Of a stretch of DNA of 64,000 bases, positions 9,038-18,786 are shown in pieces (position 1 is the first letter of the stretch; each line of letters opens with the position of its first letter). Position numbers and translations under genes: made by a program. The DNA is taken from NCBI GenBank assembly GCA_027486755.1, contig JAIXOM010000045.1, forward strand, positions 310,001-374,000. The letters run 5' to 3'. Under the pieces are notes generated by a model. The model ran no database searches. It was not told where the DNA came from and saw only the letters and a list, made by a program, of their open reading frames with translations. The DNA is from Comamonadaceae bacterium (GTDB lineage Bacteria; Pseudomonadota; Gammaproteobacteria; Burkholderiales; Burkholderiaceae_C).

Positions 9038-10030
9038 ATGAAACTCAGTATGTACCCCCGCCTCTTGCTGTGCAGCTTTGCCCTTGCCAGCGCGGCCCAG
9101 GCGCAAAGCCCTTCTGCCAGCGCCGCGTCCTGGCCCGAGCGCCCGGTGCGCATCGTCGTGCCCTTTGCCGCCGGTAACACCCTCGATACCGCGGTGCGCG
9201 TGGTGGCTGAGGAGTTTCGCAAGAACACCGGCCAGCCCTTGCTGGTCGAGGCCAGGCCTGGCGGCTCGGGCATCGTAGCGGCGCAGGCAGTCGCCCAGGC
9301 GGCGCCCGACGGCTACACCCTGCTGCTGTCCAACACCAGCATGCTGACCATCAACCCGCACACCTTCAGCAAGCTGCCCTACGACGCCGAAAAAAGCTTC
9401 AAGCCGGTCAGCAACTTTCTGGGCACGGCGATGGTGATGGCTGTCCATGCCAGCGTGCCTGCCAACACGGTGCGTGAGTTTGTTGACTGGGCACGGCCGC
9501 AGGGTAGCAAGGTCGCCTACGCGTCGTTTACCGCCGGCAACTCCTCACACTTTGCCGGCGTCATCTTCAACCAGAAGACCGGCCTGAGCATGGTGCATGT
9601 GCCGTTCAATGGCACACCACCTGCGGTACAGAACCTGGTGGGCGGCCAGGTGCAAGCCGCCTTCTTGCCGCTGCTGGCGGTCAAGCCGCACCTGGAGGCC
9701 GGCCGGGTTAAGGTGCTGGCCGTCACCAGCCCGCAGCGTTCAGCACTGATGCCGACCGTCGCCACCTTCAGCGAGCAGGGTTTTCCGGAGCTGGAGATCT
9801 ACATCTGGGCGGCCGTGTCAGCGCCCGCAGCCACGCCCGATGCGGTGATTGCCAGCGTCAACCGCGAACTGGTCAAGGCCCTGCGCGCGCAGGAGGTCAA
9901 GGACAAATGGCGCGCCATGGATTTTGAAACCCTGCCCTCCACGCCCGATGAGCTGGCCCGCTTCGTGGCGGCCGATTACAAGCGCTGGGGCGAAGCGGTG
10001 CGCATCTCCGGCTTCAAGGCGAACGAATGA
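9038..10030 (+). CDS. Bug-family tripartite tricarboxylate transporter receptor
   Basis: A 330-residue periplasmic binding protein of the Bug (TctC) family, greatly expanded in Burkholderiales. A Sec signal peptide covers about residues 1-22 (MYPRLLLCSFALASAAQA). The mature part begins with WPERPVRIVVPFAAGNTLDT, the family hallmark, followed by EARPGGSGIVAAQAVAQAAPDGYTLLL and HVPFNGTPPAVQNLVGGQV. Usually these proteins bind carboxylates and hand them to TctA/TctB, but no TctAB gene lies in this window, so it may work with a distant permease or as an orphan sensor. Shine-Dalgarno CGGAG precedes ATG 9038. Its stop overlaps the nitronate monooxygenase start. Confidence 0.92.
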   Translation: MKLSMYPRLLLCSFALASAAQAQSPSASAASWPERPVRIVVPFAAGNTLDTAVRVVAEEFRKNTGQPLLVEARPGGSGIVAAQAVAQAAPDGYTLLLSNTSMLTINPHTFSKLPYDAEKSFKPVSNFLGTAMVMAVHASVPANTVREFVDWARPQGSKVAYASFTAGNSSHFAGVIFNQKTGLSMVHVPFNGTPPAVQNLVGGQVQAAFLPLLAVKPHLEAGRVKVLAVTSPQRSALMPTVATFSEQGFPELEIYIWAAVSAPAATPDAVIASVNRELVKALRAQEVKDKWRAMDFETLPSTPDELARFVAADYKRWGEAVRISGFKANE

Positions 10031-10992
10031 ACAAACTGCCCTTTGCATTGCGCCTGCCGGTGGTGGCCGCGCCCATGTTCCTGATTTCCGGGCCAGAGCT
10101 GGTGCTAGCCGCCTGCAAGGCCGGCATTGTGGGCGCCTTTCCCACGCCCAACGCCAGGCCCATCGAGCAACTCGAGGTCTGGATGAAGCAGATCACCGAA
10201 GGCCTGGCCGCCGCCCGCGACAGCCAGCCCGGCCACACCATCGGCCCCTGGTGCGCCAACCTGGTGACCCACTCGTCGAACACGCGCTTGGCCGAGGATC
10301 TGGCGCTGATCGCCAAGTACAAGCCGCCGCTGGTGGTCACCGCACTGGGCAGCCCCAAGCCAGCCATTGAGGTGGTGCACAGCTATGGCGGCCTGGTGCT
10401 GGCCGATGTGATCAACCTGAGTCTGGCTCGCAAGGCGGTGGCCGCTGGCGCGGACGGCCTGGCCTGTGTCTGCAGCGGCGCAGGCGGGCATACCGGCTTT
10501 CTCTCACCCTTTGCCTTTGTCAGTGCGGTACGGGAGTTTTATGACGGGCTGATTGCCGTCGGTGGCGGCATCAGCGACGGCTGGGGTGTGGCCGGCGCGG
10601 TGGCCAGCGGCGCCGACCTGGTCTATATGGGCACCCGCTTCATTCCGGTGGCCGAGAGCATGGCACCGCAGGCCTACCAGCAGATGGTGGTCGACTCCAC
10701 TGTGGATGACCTGCTGGTCAGTGCCGGCGTCACTGGCACCCTGGCCAGCTGGCTCAAGCCCTCGCTGCGCGCCAATGGCTTTGACCCTGATCAGATGCCG
10801 GCGGCGCCCGATCGCCACTACGACAGCCAACAGTCTTTCGCCGGCAAGAAATGGCTCAACGTCTGGGCGGCAGGCCAGGGCCTGGGCACCATCCATGCCG
10901 TCGAGCCAGTGGCCCGTGTTGTCGATCAGCTCGAACAACAGTACCGGGCCGCAGCCGCGCGCTGGCAGGCCTTGCAGCCAGCCCAGACCTGA
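10027..10992 (+). CDS. Nitronate monooxygenase-like flavoprotein
   Basis: A 321-residue FMN-dependent TIM-barrel protein of the nitronate monooxygenase (2-nitropropane dioxygenase) family. Key segments are PVVAAPMFLISGPELVLAAC (FMN-binding first strand), GAFPTPNARP, the CSGAGGHTGFL phosphate-binding loop with the conserved His, and the GGGISDGWGVAGAVASGADLVYMGTRF barrel end. These enzymes oxidise nitronates, and related members act as enoyl reductases or lactone-related oxidoreductases. The start overlaps the preceding Bug gene. A paralogue lies at 51499-52455, also next to a Bug gene. In acyl-CoA clusters such proteins may have a reductase role rather than nitronate oxidation; this is inference. 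Confidence 0.9.
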   Translation: MNKLPFALRLPVVAAPMFLISGPELVLAACKAGIVGAFPTPNARPIEQLEVWMKQITEGLAAARDSQPGHTIGPWCANLVTHSSNTRLAEDLALIAKYKPPLVVTALGSPKPAIEVVHSYGGLVLADVINLSLARKAVAAGADGLACVCSGAGGHTGFLSPFAFVSAVREFYDGLIAVGGGISDGWGVAGAVASGADLVYMGTRFIPVAESMAPQAYQQMVVDSTVDDLLVSAGVTGTLASWLKPSLRANGFDPDQMPAAPDRHYDSQQSFAGKKWLNVWAAGQGLGTIHAVEPVARVVDQLEQQYRAAAARWQALQPAQT

Positions 10993-11010
10993 GCGCTTGG
11001 TCAACAGACG

Positions 11011-12009
11011 ATGAGCACCTACGCCATACCCGCCTCCGCCTGGATCCCGCTGTGGCTCGTGCTTTGGCTGCCGCTGGCCGGCTTTTGGCTGTGGCAGCAG
11101 CCGCGCGGCAAGCTGCGCTGGCTGGACCGTGTCTACCCCCTGCTGCCGCTGGCCATGGCCTTGCTCTATATGAGCATAGGCTGGCGCTGGCCGCCTGCGC
11201 TGTCGGGCGCCTTTGTGCAGTGGTTGGCGCTGGGCGTGTGGCTCTGGCTCACGCTCACTCTGGTGTGGCTGATCAGTGTGCTCAAGCGCGACAGTAGCAT
11301 CATGGACTGGGCATTTGGCTATCTGCTGGTGGCCGCGCCCTGGTGGCTGTGGAGCCAGCTGCCGCCCGAGCGCAGCAGCGCGCATCTGGTGCTGGTGGTG
11401 TTGAGCACCTTAGGCTTTGGCCGCTACGCCCTGTATGTCACCTGGCGCAACCTGCCCCACGGCGAGGATCCGAGGTATGCACGCTGGCGGGAGCGCTCGG
11501 GCCCGCGCTGGTGGTGGTGGAGTTATTTCCAGGTCTTCTTGCTGCAAGGGGTGGTGATGTGGCTGTGGGCGATTCCCATGGTCTTGGCCCTGAGGCTCGA
11601 GGCTGGCTGGAGCCTCTGGCATGGCCTGGGCGCACTGATCTGGCTGGTCGGCCTGGTGTTTGAAGCCGGTGGCGACTGGCAGCTTGCGCGCTTCAAGCGC
11701 GAGCGCAAAAGCGCCGAGCAACTGCTCGATAGCGGGCTGTGGTCGCTGTGCCGCCACCCCAATTACTTTGGTCAGGCCTGCATGTGGTGGGGCTATGCGG
11801 TGATCGCCCTGGCCCATCCCTGGGGCTGGCTGGCCTTGCCCAGCGCGGCTTATGTGACCTGGTTCATGCACAGGGGCTCGGCCACCTCGCTGATGGAGCG
11901 GCACATGATGAAGACCAAGCCCGGCTATGCGCAGTATTGCGAGCGGGTGCCGGCCTTCTTTCCGCGCTGGTCCGCCAAGACCCCCGTTCAGAAGGAACCC
12001 CAGGCATGA
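11011..12009 (+). CDS. DUF1295 membrane protein, steroid 5-alpha-reductase-like (copy 1)
   Basis: A 332-residue polytopic membrane protein of the DUF1295 family, related to steroid 5-alpha-reductases and to isoprenylcysteine methyltransferase-like C-terminal domains. About eight hydrophobic helices are visible. The signature block is LWSLCRHPNYFGQACMWWGY near residue 245, followed by WFMHRGSATSLMERHMMKTK and the GYAQYCERVPAFFPRW end. The family is thought to bind a nicotinamide cofactor at the HPNYFG region and reduce double bonds in hydrophobic substrates, but few members have been assayed. A second copy occurs at 15090-15947, with thiolase, regulator and SDR genes between them. Its stop overlaps the thiolase start. 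An enone or alkene reductase role in the pathway is plausible, not shown. Confidence 0.87.
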   Translation: MSTYAIPASAWIPLWLVLWLPLAGFWLWQQPRGKLRWLDRVYPLLPLAMALLYMSIGWRWPPALSGAFVQWLALGVWLWLTLTLVWLISVLKRDSSIMDWAFGYLLVAAPWWLWSQLPPERSSAHLVLVVLSTLGFGRYALYVTWRNLPHGEDPRYARWRERSGPRWWWWSYFQVFLLQGVVMWLWAIPMVLALRLEAGWSLWHGLGALIWLVGLVFEAGGDWQLARFKRERKSAEQLLDSGLWSLCRHPNYFGQACMWWGYAVIALAHPWGWLALPSAAYVTWFMHRGSATSLMERHMMKTKPGYAQYCERVPAFFPRWSAKTPVQKEPQA

Positions 12010-13208
12010 CTCAAGCACTGATCATCGAGGCCCTGCGCAGCCCGCGCGGCCGTGGCAATGACAAAGGCGCGCTGCGGGGGCTCAGGCCGCTCGAGCTGCT
12101 GGCCGGCCAGCTGCACGCCTTGACTGAGCGCACCGGCGTGGACAGTGCGGCCATCGAAGACGTGCTGATCGGCTGCGCCAGCCAAACCGGCGAGCAAGGC
12201 GCCAACATCGCCAAGATGGCGGTGCTGCAAGCGCGCTGGAGCGATGCGGTGCCGGCAATCAGCATCAACCGCTACTGTGCCTCGGGCCTGAGCGCAGTAC
12301 AGATGGCCGCCCAGCAGGCGCTGGCCGCCGACGGCCTGGCCGTTGGCGGTGGTGTCGAGATGATGTCGCGCGTACCCATGGCCAGCGACCAAGGCCCGCT
12401 GACGCATGACCGACAGCTGCAGCAGGAGCGACAATTGGTCTCCATAGGCCTGGCTGCTGATACGGTGGCCAGCCTGGAAGGCTTTTCGCGCCAGCAATGC
12501 GACGACTACGCCCTGGCCTCTCAGCAGCGGGCGCTGGCCGCGCGCGAGGGCGGGTATTTTCGCTCGGTGGTGCCGGTGCTCTCTGCGGACGGTTCGGTGC
12601 TGCTCGAGCGCGATGAAACCCCGCGTCCGCAAACCAGCGCGCAAAGCCTGGCCCAGCTCGAACCGGCTTTTGCAGCCATGGGCGCCAAGTACGGCATCGA
12701 CGATCTGCTGTGCCAACGCTACGGCCTGAGCGCCATCACCCATGTGCAGCATGCCGGCAATTCGCCGGCCATGGCCGACGGCGCGGCTGCCGTGCTGCTG
12801 GCCAGCCCTGCAGCGGCAAAGCGCCTGGGCCTGCGGGCGCGAGGACGCATCCTGGCCTGCGCCGATGCCTCGGTCGACCGCACCCTGGCGCTGACCGGCG
12901 CGGTCGATGCAAGCCGCAAGGCCTTGGCGCGTGCTGGCCTGTCCGTGGCCGACATCGACCTGTTCGAGGTCAATGAATCCTTTGCCGCACTGATGCTGCA
13001 TTACATGAGGCATCTGCAAGTGCCGCAGGACAGGATCAACGTCAACGGCGGAGCCATTGCGCTGGGCCATGCCATGGGGGCGACCGGCGCCATGTTGGTG
13101 GGCACGGCCCTGGACGAACTCGAGCGCCGGGGCCAGCAACGCGCGCTGGTGGCCCTGTGCGGCGCGGCGGGACTCGCGGTGGCCATGGTGATTGAGCGCC
13201 TGCCATGA
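12006..13208 (+). CDS. Acetyl-CoA acyltransferase (thiolase)
   Basis: A 400-residue thiolase that cleaves 3-ketoacyl-CoA (or condenses two acyl-CoAs). The acyl-enzyme Cys is C91 in ISINRYCASGLSAVQ. NVNGGAIALGHAMGATGAM carries the activating His, NESFAA the conserved Asn-Glu, and CGAAGLAVAMV contains the second, base Cys. This C-terminal motif differs slightly from the common CIGGGQG form. ATG 12006 overlaps the stop of the DUF1295 gene and gives the full family length; the longer open frame upstream runs inside that gene. In the cluster it would perform the thiolytic step after CoA activation. Members of this branch are close to FadI/AtoB-type enzymes. Confidence 0.93.
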   Translation: MTQALIIEALRSPRGRGNDKGALRGLRPLELLAGQLHALTERTGVDSAAIEDVLIGCASQTGEQGANIAKMAVLQARWSDAVPAISINRYCASGLSAVQMAAQQALAADGLAVGGGVEMMSRVPMASDQGPLTHDRQLQQERQLVSIGLAADTVASLEGFSRQQCDDYALASQQRALAAREGGYFRSVVPVLSADGSVLLERDETPRPQTSAQSLAQLEPAFAAMGAKYGIDDLLCQRYGLSAITHVQHAGNSPAMADGAAAVLLASPAAAKRLGLRARGRILACADASVDRTLALTGAVDASRKALARAGLSVADIDLFEVNESFAALMLHYMRHLQVPQDRINVNGGAIALGHAMGATGAMLVGTALDELERRGQQRALVALCGAAGLAVAMVIERLP

Positions 13209-14173
13209 ACCGATCGGTGGATACCGAATTGACCCGACAAGCGCTGGCCAGCAGCACACTCAGCCACGGCCTGGGCATCCTGGGCGACCGTTGGACGGTG
13301 CAGGTCATGCTGGGCACCTTCACCGGCCTCAAGCGCTTTGAGCAGTGGCAGCAGGGCCTGGGCATTCCCCGGCACACTCTGGCCGAACGCCTGCGCAGCC
13401 TGAGCGCCCTGGGCCTGCTCGAACCCCGGCCCTATCAGCAGCGGCCGCTGCGCCACAGCTATCACCCCAGTGCCAAGGCCCTGGCCATGTACCCGCAGGT
13501 GCTAATGATGTGGGCCTGGGAGCGACGCTGGGGCCAGGGTGGCGTGAACCTGCCGGCGGCCCTGCTGCACCGCCGCTGTGGCCACCGGCTGACGCCCAAG
13601 CTGGCTTGCCGCGCCTGCGGCGCCGACGCCGACATCACCCGCATGCGCTTGCAATTGGCGCCGGTAGAGGCGCTGCTGCAGACCAAGCCCAGACCCACCC
13701 GTGCGCCGCGCATTCCTGCTGCAGCAGCGGGCCAGCCCAGCTTGGGCCTGCGGGTCGACCGCTGGAGCCTGCTGATCGTCACCGCGGTGGTGCTGGGCTG
13801 CCATCACTTTGACGAGCTGTCGCAGGTGCTGGGCATAGGGCCCAGCGTACTGGCGCGCCGGCTGGAGGGTATGGTCGAGTCGGCCCTGCTGCGCTGCGAA
13901 GCCGACCGCAGCGACGGGCGCCGGCGCATCTACCGCCTCACTGCCGCCAGCCGCGACCTGCTGGGCTACATCGTTTGCCTGTCGCACTGGGCCTCGCGCC
14001 ACCATTTGCACCAACCCAGCTCCATCATTCCCACCCATAGCTGCGGCCATGTCTTTGAGCCACAGGTGGTATGCAGCCACTGCCGCGAAGAGGTGCAGGC
14101 GCGCGATGTGCTGCCAGATGCCGAACCAGATAGCAGCCGACGCGCAAATGCCGATCAAGGGGTGCCCGCATGA
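13205..14173 (+). CDS. Tandem HxlR-type transcriptional regulator
   Basis: A 322-residue protein containing two HxlR winged-helix domains, unlike the usual single-domain regulators of about 110-150 residues. Domain 1 spans about residues 18-115, with GILGDRWTVQVMLGTFTGLK and the wing GLLEPRPYQQRPLRHSY. Domain 2 spans about 184-275, with LRVDRWSLLIVTAVVLGCHH and an arginine-rich wing DRSDGRRRIYRLT. Each domain is followed by a His/Cys element, HRRCGHRLTPKLACRACG and THSCGHVFEPQVVCSHC, which look like zinc ribbons. It lies inside the operon-like run, with 4-base overlaps on both sides, so it probably controls the cluster. An intramolecular pseudo-dimer is inferred. Confidence 0.85.
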   Translation: MNRSVDTELTRQALASSTLSHGLGILGDRWTVQVMLGTFTGLKRFEQWQQGLGIPRHTLAERLRSLSALGLLEPRPYQQRPLRHSYHPSAKALAMYPQVLMMWAWERRWGQGGVNLPAALLHRRCGHRLTPKLACRACGADADITRMRLQLAPVEALLQTKPRPTRAPRIPAAAAGQPSLGLRVDRWSLLIVTAVVLGCHHFDELSQVLGIGPSVLARRLEGMVESALLRCEADRSDGRRRIYRLTAASRDLLGYIVCLSHWASRHHLHQPSSIIPTHSCGHVFEPQVVCSHCREEVQARDVLPDAEPDSSRRANADQGVPA

Positions 14174-15093
14174 ATCAAAGCCTGCACCATGAGCGGCAGG
14201 CCCAGGGCGAGCGTCTGCCCGATCTGAGCGGGCAGGTGGCCATCGTCACCGGCGCCGGCCAGGGCATAGGGCGGGCCAGCGCGCTGGCGCTGGCCCGTTG
14301 CGGCGCCAAGGTGCTGGTCAACAGCCGGCTTTCACCGGGTCAGCAGCCGGCCGACGGACGCGCCGCCCAGGTGGTGGCCGAGATCATGGCGGCCGGCGGC
14401 CAGGCCCAGGCCAATACCGCAGACGCGGCCGACCCGCAGACAGCGCAGCTGCTGCGCGATCAGGCCCTGCACAGTTGGGGACGGATTGACATGGTCCATG
14501 CCAATGCCGCACTGGGCCAACACAGCAGCTTTGGCGCCACCACCCTGTCCGATCTGCGCGCCATCATCGACGTTGGCTTTGGCGCCACGCTGGCGCTGTT
14601 TCACGCGGTCTGGCCTGTCATGAAGGCCCAGGGCGGCGGTCGGCTGCTGGCCACCTCGTCGAGCGCCGGCCGCTTTGGTGGAGCGGGCCTGTCGGCCTAT
14701 GCCGCCTCCAAGGGCGCTGTGGAAGCGCTGATGCGAACCCTGGCCCTGGAGGGGCAGCGCCACCGCATCGTCTGCAACACCCTCTCGCCCTATGCCCACA
14801 CCCAGATGACCGCCGCCCACCTCAGCCCGGAGCTGGCACAAGCCCTGCCTGCCCATGACCTGGGCCCGGTGCTGCTGTGGCTGCTCTCGCCCGATTGCCC
14901 CTTGCAGGGCGAGGTGGTGGTGGCCGGTGGCCGCCGTCTCGCGCGCGGCGCGGTCAGCGAGACTGCCGCCATCGAGCGCGCCCCCGGGGAGGATCTGGCG
15001 GCGGCCTGGGCCCGCTTGAGCGCCCTGCCCGCCCACACCCAGCCCGATGCCCACCAAGCTTTTGTCGCCTTCATGCAAGGAGCCCCCTCATGA
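14170..15093 (+). CDS. Short-chain dehydrogenase/reductase (second)
   Basis: A 307-residue SDR. The NAD(P) motif TGAGQGIG lies near residues 28-35, NANAALG-type active-site support is replaced by VHANAALGQ, the catalytic Ser is in LATSSSAGRFGG, and YAASKGAVEAL holds the Tyr and Lys. The N-terminal LSGQVAIVTGAGQGIGRASA and the C-terminal tail of about 60 residues (GGRRLARGAVSETAAIER) resemble the dehydrogenase domain of multifunctional (MFE-2/17-beta-HSD4-like) enzymes that oxidise 3-hydroxyacyl-CoA. The start overlaps the regulator's stop and the stop overlaps the second DUF1295 gene. A 3-hydroxyacyl-CoA dehydrogenase role preceding the thiolase step is a reasonable inference. Confidence 0.87.
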   Translation: MNQSLHHERQAQGERLPDLSGQVAIVTGAGQGIGRASALALARCGAKVLVNSRLSPGQQPADGRAAQVVAEIMAAGGQAQANTADAADPQTAQLLRDQALHSWGRIDMVHANAALGQHSSFGATTLSDLRAIIDVGFGATLALFHAVWPVMKAQGGGRLLATSSSAGRFGGAGLSAYAASKGAVEALMRTLALEGQRHRIVCNTLSPYAHTQMTAAHLSPELAQALPAHDLGPVLLWLLSPDCPLQGEVVVAGGRRLARGAVSETAAIERAPGEDLAAAWARLSALPAHTQPDAHQAFVAFMQGAPS

Positions 15094-15947
15094 CCCTGCG
15101 CTGGAGTGCCTTGTTCGCCCTGGGCTTGCTAATGCTGAAATGGGTGGCGCCGCCTGACCTAGCCCGGGCCTTGCACACCTGGCAAGGCATGGGCCTGAGC
15201 ATGCTGGCGGTGCTCAGCGCGGTCTGGTTCTTGGGCACGGTGCTGCGCAACCACAGCCTGATGGACATCGCCTATCCGCTGGCGCCTTGGCTGGCTGCCG
15301 TGGTGGCCTGGTGGCAGGCCGGAGGCGAGCGCTCGAACGCCCTGCTCTTGCTCCTGCTTGCCCTGAGCCTGTGGGCCTGGCGCCTGGCCATCTACCTGGC
15401 CCTGCGTTATCTTCCCCATGGCGAGGAGGCCCGGTATGCCAAGTGGCGCGCCCGAGGCGGAGCCAGTTGGTGGTGGCGCTCGTATTTTCAGATTTACCTG
15501 ACCCAGTGCATCATCGTCTGGGTCTGGTGCCTGCCGCTGGCGTTTGCACTGCAGCTTCGCGGTGAGCCCGGACTCTGGGGCGCACTGGCTGCTGCAGCCT
15601 GGCTGATCGGACAGCTCTTTGAGGTCGGCGGCGACTGGCAGATGCATCGCTTTCGCGCCGACCCCAGCCGCAAGGGCCAGGTCATGGACAGCGGCCTGTG
15701 GGCCTGGTGCCGCCATCCCAATTACTTTGGCGAGGCCATGACCTGGCTGGCCTGGGGCCTGCTCGCCCTGGCCGCGCCCATGGGCTGGTTGGCCCTGCCC
15801 TCGGTGGTTTTTGTGTTCTGGTTCATGAACCGGGGTTCGGCCTTGAGCATGACCGAGCGCTACATGCTCAAGACCAAGCCGGGCTATGCCGACTACATGG
15901 CACGCACGCCAGCCTTTTTCCCCAGACCACCAAGGGCCAGGTCATGA
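15090..15947 (+). CDS. DUF1295 membrane protein, steroid 5-alpha-reductase-like (copy 2)
   Basis: A 285-residue paralogue of the 11011-12009 protein, about 45 residues shorter at the N-terminus. The signature LWAWCRHPNYFGEAMTWLAW and the ending WFMNRGSALSMTERYMLKTK, GYADYMARTPAFFPR align closely with copy 1, as does RYLPHGEEARYAKWRARGG. ATG 15090 is chosen because it overlaps the stop of the SDR gene; the longer open frame is antisense-free but runs inside that gene. Seven or more membrane helices are apparent. Keeping two copies in one cluster suggests either two reduction steps on different intermediates or a hetero-oligomer. Substrate unknown. Confidence 0.86.
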   Translation: MTLRWSALFALGLLMLKWVAPPDLARALHTWQGMGLSMLAVLSAVWFLGTVLRNHSLMDIAYPLAPWLAAVVAWWQAGGERSNALLLLLLALSLWAWRLAIYLALRYLPHGEEARYAKWRARGGASWWWRSYFQIYLTQCIIVWVWCLPLAFALQLRGEPGLWGALAAAAWLIGQLFEVGGDWQMHRFRADPSRKGQVMDSGLWAWCRHPNYFGEAMTWLAWGLLALAAPMGWLALPSVVFVFWFMNRGSALSMTERYMLKTKPGYADYMARTPAFFPRPPRARS

Positions 15948-16018
15948 TGCGCCAGCCTGTCTATGGACATCGGGCTTTCCTCGATACCGCTGGCGCGCGA
16001 CTGAGGCTAGAGTAAGTC

Positions 16019-16903
16019 ATGGGTCCCGAACTCGTCGCCAATCTACAGCTGCTGCTCAACGGCATGGCCACTGGCGCCATCTACGCCCTGGTCGCACTTG
16101 GCCTGGTGATCACCTACAAGGCCACCGAGGTACTTAACTTCGCCCATGGCGATGTGCTGATGGCTTCGGCCTTTGTGGCCTGGGCCCTGATCGTCGAACT
16201 GTCCTTGCCGTTTTGGCTGGCGGCTCTGCTAACCACCGCTTTTGCCGCAGTGCTGGCTTGGCAGATCGACGCACGGGTGATGCGGCGCATCGTCGGCCAG
16301 CCGCAATTTGCCGGCGTGATGCTCACCATTGCGGTGGCCTTCATGCTGCGCGGCTTGGTGAGCATGTTCTTCGGGCCCGAGTCGCGCTCCTACCCGACGC
16401 CCTGGACGCAGCAACAGACGCAGATCGGCGCTTTGATCGTCAGCGACCTGAGTCTGGTCATCCTGGCAGCAGCGCTGGTGCTGACGCTACTGATCTTCAT
16501 TTTTCTAACCCGCACCGCGCTGGGTGTGTCGATACAGGCTTCTTCGCAAAATCAGCTGGCGGCCTACCTCAGCGGCATACGGGTCAAGCGGGTGACCTCG
16601 CTGGTCTGGGCCCTGGCCGGCGCCATTTCGGGCATCTGCGGCCTCTTGCTGGCGCCGATTGCGCTGGTCGACATCTCGCTGTGGATCGTGGTGCTCAAAG
16701 CCTTGGCGGCGCTGGTGCTCGGCGGCTTTGGCAGCATTCCAGGCGCCATTCTGGGCGGGCTGCTGCTGGGCGTTATCGAACAGTTTGCCGGCGTCTACCT
16801 GCCCGACGGCTCCAAGGATGTGACCGCCTATGTGGTGCTGATCGCCACCTTAGTGCTGTGGCCGCGCGGGCTGCTGGGCGAAGCCCACGGACGACGGGTC
16901 TGA
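16019..16903 (+). CDS. livH: Liv-type ABC transporter permease LivH
   Basis: A 294-residue inner-membrane permease of the branched-chain amino acid (HAAT) ABC family. N-terminal LLLNGMATGAIYALVALGLV and YKATEVLNFAHGDVLM are family hallmarks, and the EAA-like loop LAAYLSGIRVKRVTSLVWAL precedes the last helices. Eight or so hydrophobic segments are visible. It would pair with the LivM-like product of the next gene. The set livH-livM-livG-livF-acyl-CoA ligase-receptor is contiguous. Co-location with acyl-CoA ligases suggests the cargo is an aromatic or aliphatic carboxylate rather than an amino acid. It starts 71 bp after the DUF1295 gene, so it may have its own promoter or be read through. Confidence 0.93.
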   Translation: MGPELVANLQLLLNGMATGAIYALVALGLVITYKATEVLNFAHGDVLMASAFVAWALIVELSLPFWLAALLTTAFAAVLAWQIDARVMRRIVGQPQFAGVMLTIAVAFMLRGLVSMFFGPESRSYPTPWTQQQTQIGALIVSDLSLVILAAALVLTLLIFIFLTRTALGVSIQASSQNQLAAYLSGIRVKRVTSLVWALAGAISGICGLLLAPIALVDISLWIVVLKALAALVLGGFGSIPGAILGGLLLGVIEQFAGVYLPDGSKDVTAYVVLIATLVLWPRGLLGEAHGRRV

Positions 16904-16915
16904 GCGGGACCGACC

Positions 16916-17988
16916 ATGCGTTTTGACTACGACACATCCTACCGCGACGGCAAGCGCCTGCTGCGCTACCCCTCGCAGAAGCTGGCCTACGCGCTGCTCG
17001 CGCTGGTTCTGCTGGCCGCGCCCTGGATACTGCCCAAATACTATGTGGGCGAGCTGAGCTATCTGTTCATCCTGTCGATTGCCAGCCTTGGCCTGATGGT
17101 GCTCAGCGGCTATACCGGTCAGGTCTCGCTCGGGCATTCCGCGTTTTTGGCGGTGGGCGCCTATGCCCATGCCTGGTTCTTGTCGCAGGGCCTGCCCTTT
17201 GCGGCCAGCATCCTACTGGCCATGGCCATCAGCGCCCTGGTGGGTCTGGCCCTGGGCTTGCCTGCGATACGGGTCTCAGGCCTGTACCTGGCCATGGTGA
17301 CGCTGGCCTTTGCCATCTTGATCGAGCATGTGCTGGGCCGCTGGAAGAGCGTGACCGGCGGTTTCAATGGCCTGCCGGTGGCCGACCCGGTGCTGCTGGG
17401 CCTGGACATGTCGGGCTTGAAGTCCTTTTACTTTCTGTGTCTGGCCTGCCTGGTGATCGTGCTGGTGCTGCTGGTGAACCTGATGCGCGGCAAGACCGGC
17501 CGCGCCTTTGTCGGCGTGCGCGACTCGGAGGCGGCGGCCGCCAGCCTGGGCATCTGGGTGGCCGGGCACAAGGTGCTGGCCTTCGTGATTTCCGCAGCCG
17601 TCACAGGCTTTGCAGGAGCGCTGATGGCCCACCATGTGCGCCACCTCACGCCCGAAGGCTTCAACCTGCTGCTGTCGCTGGAGTTGGTGTTGATGGTGAC
17701 CATCGGCGGCCTGGGCTCGCTGCGCGGGGCTGTTCTCGGCGCCTTCCTCATTGGCATGGTGCCGGCGCTCATCTCCCAGATCAAGCCCCTGCTGGGTGAG
17801 CGCATTGCCAAGCAGTTTGGGCTGGAGATTTTCTTCTTCGGGCTGATTCTGGCGGTGTTCGTCCTCTACGAACCTAAGGGTCTCAATGGCCGCTGGCTCA
17901 AGATCAAGGCGTTTTTTGAGACCTTCCCGCTCTACCGCAAGGACGTATTCCGCCGTGGCAAGACCTATATGAAGTCGGAGCGCTACCG

Positions 17989-17992
<4 letters not shown>
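16916..17992 (+). CDS. livM: Liv-type ABC transporter permease LivM
   Basis: A 358-residue second permease subunit with about ten membrane segments. Diagnostic blocks are GYTGQVSLGHSAFLAVGAYA, LPAIRVSGLYLAMVTLAFAI and the coupling-helix region ARVGVRDSEAAAASLGI-like (FVGVRDSEAAAASLGIWV). The C-terminus is a hydrophilic tail of about 45 residues (LKIKAFFETFPLYRKDVFRR). It begins 12 bp after livH and its stop overlaps the GTG start of livG, so the subunits are translationally coupled. It forms the membrane channel with LivH. Confidence 0.93.

Positions 17993-18782
<790 letters not shown>

Positions 18783-18786
<4 letters not shown>

Noticed and set aside
10504-11385. 293-codon minus-strand ORF
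   Set aside because: Shadow of the nitronate monooxygenase and DUF1295 genes; no family resemblance.
11988-13259. 423-codon minus-strand ORF opposite the thiolase
   Set aside because: No recognisable family; the plus frame has all thiolase catalytic motifs.
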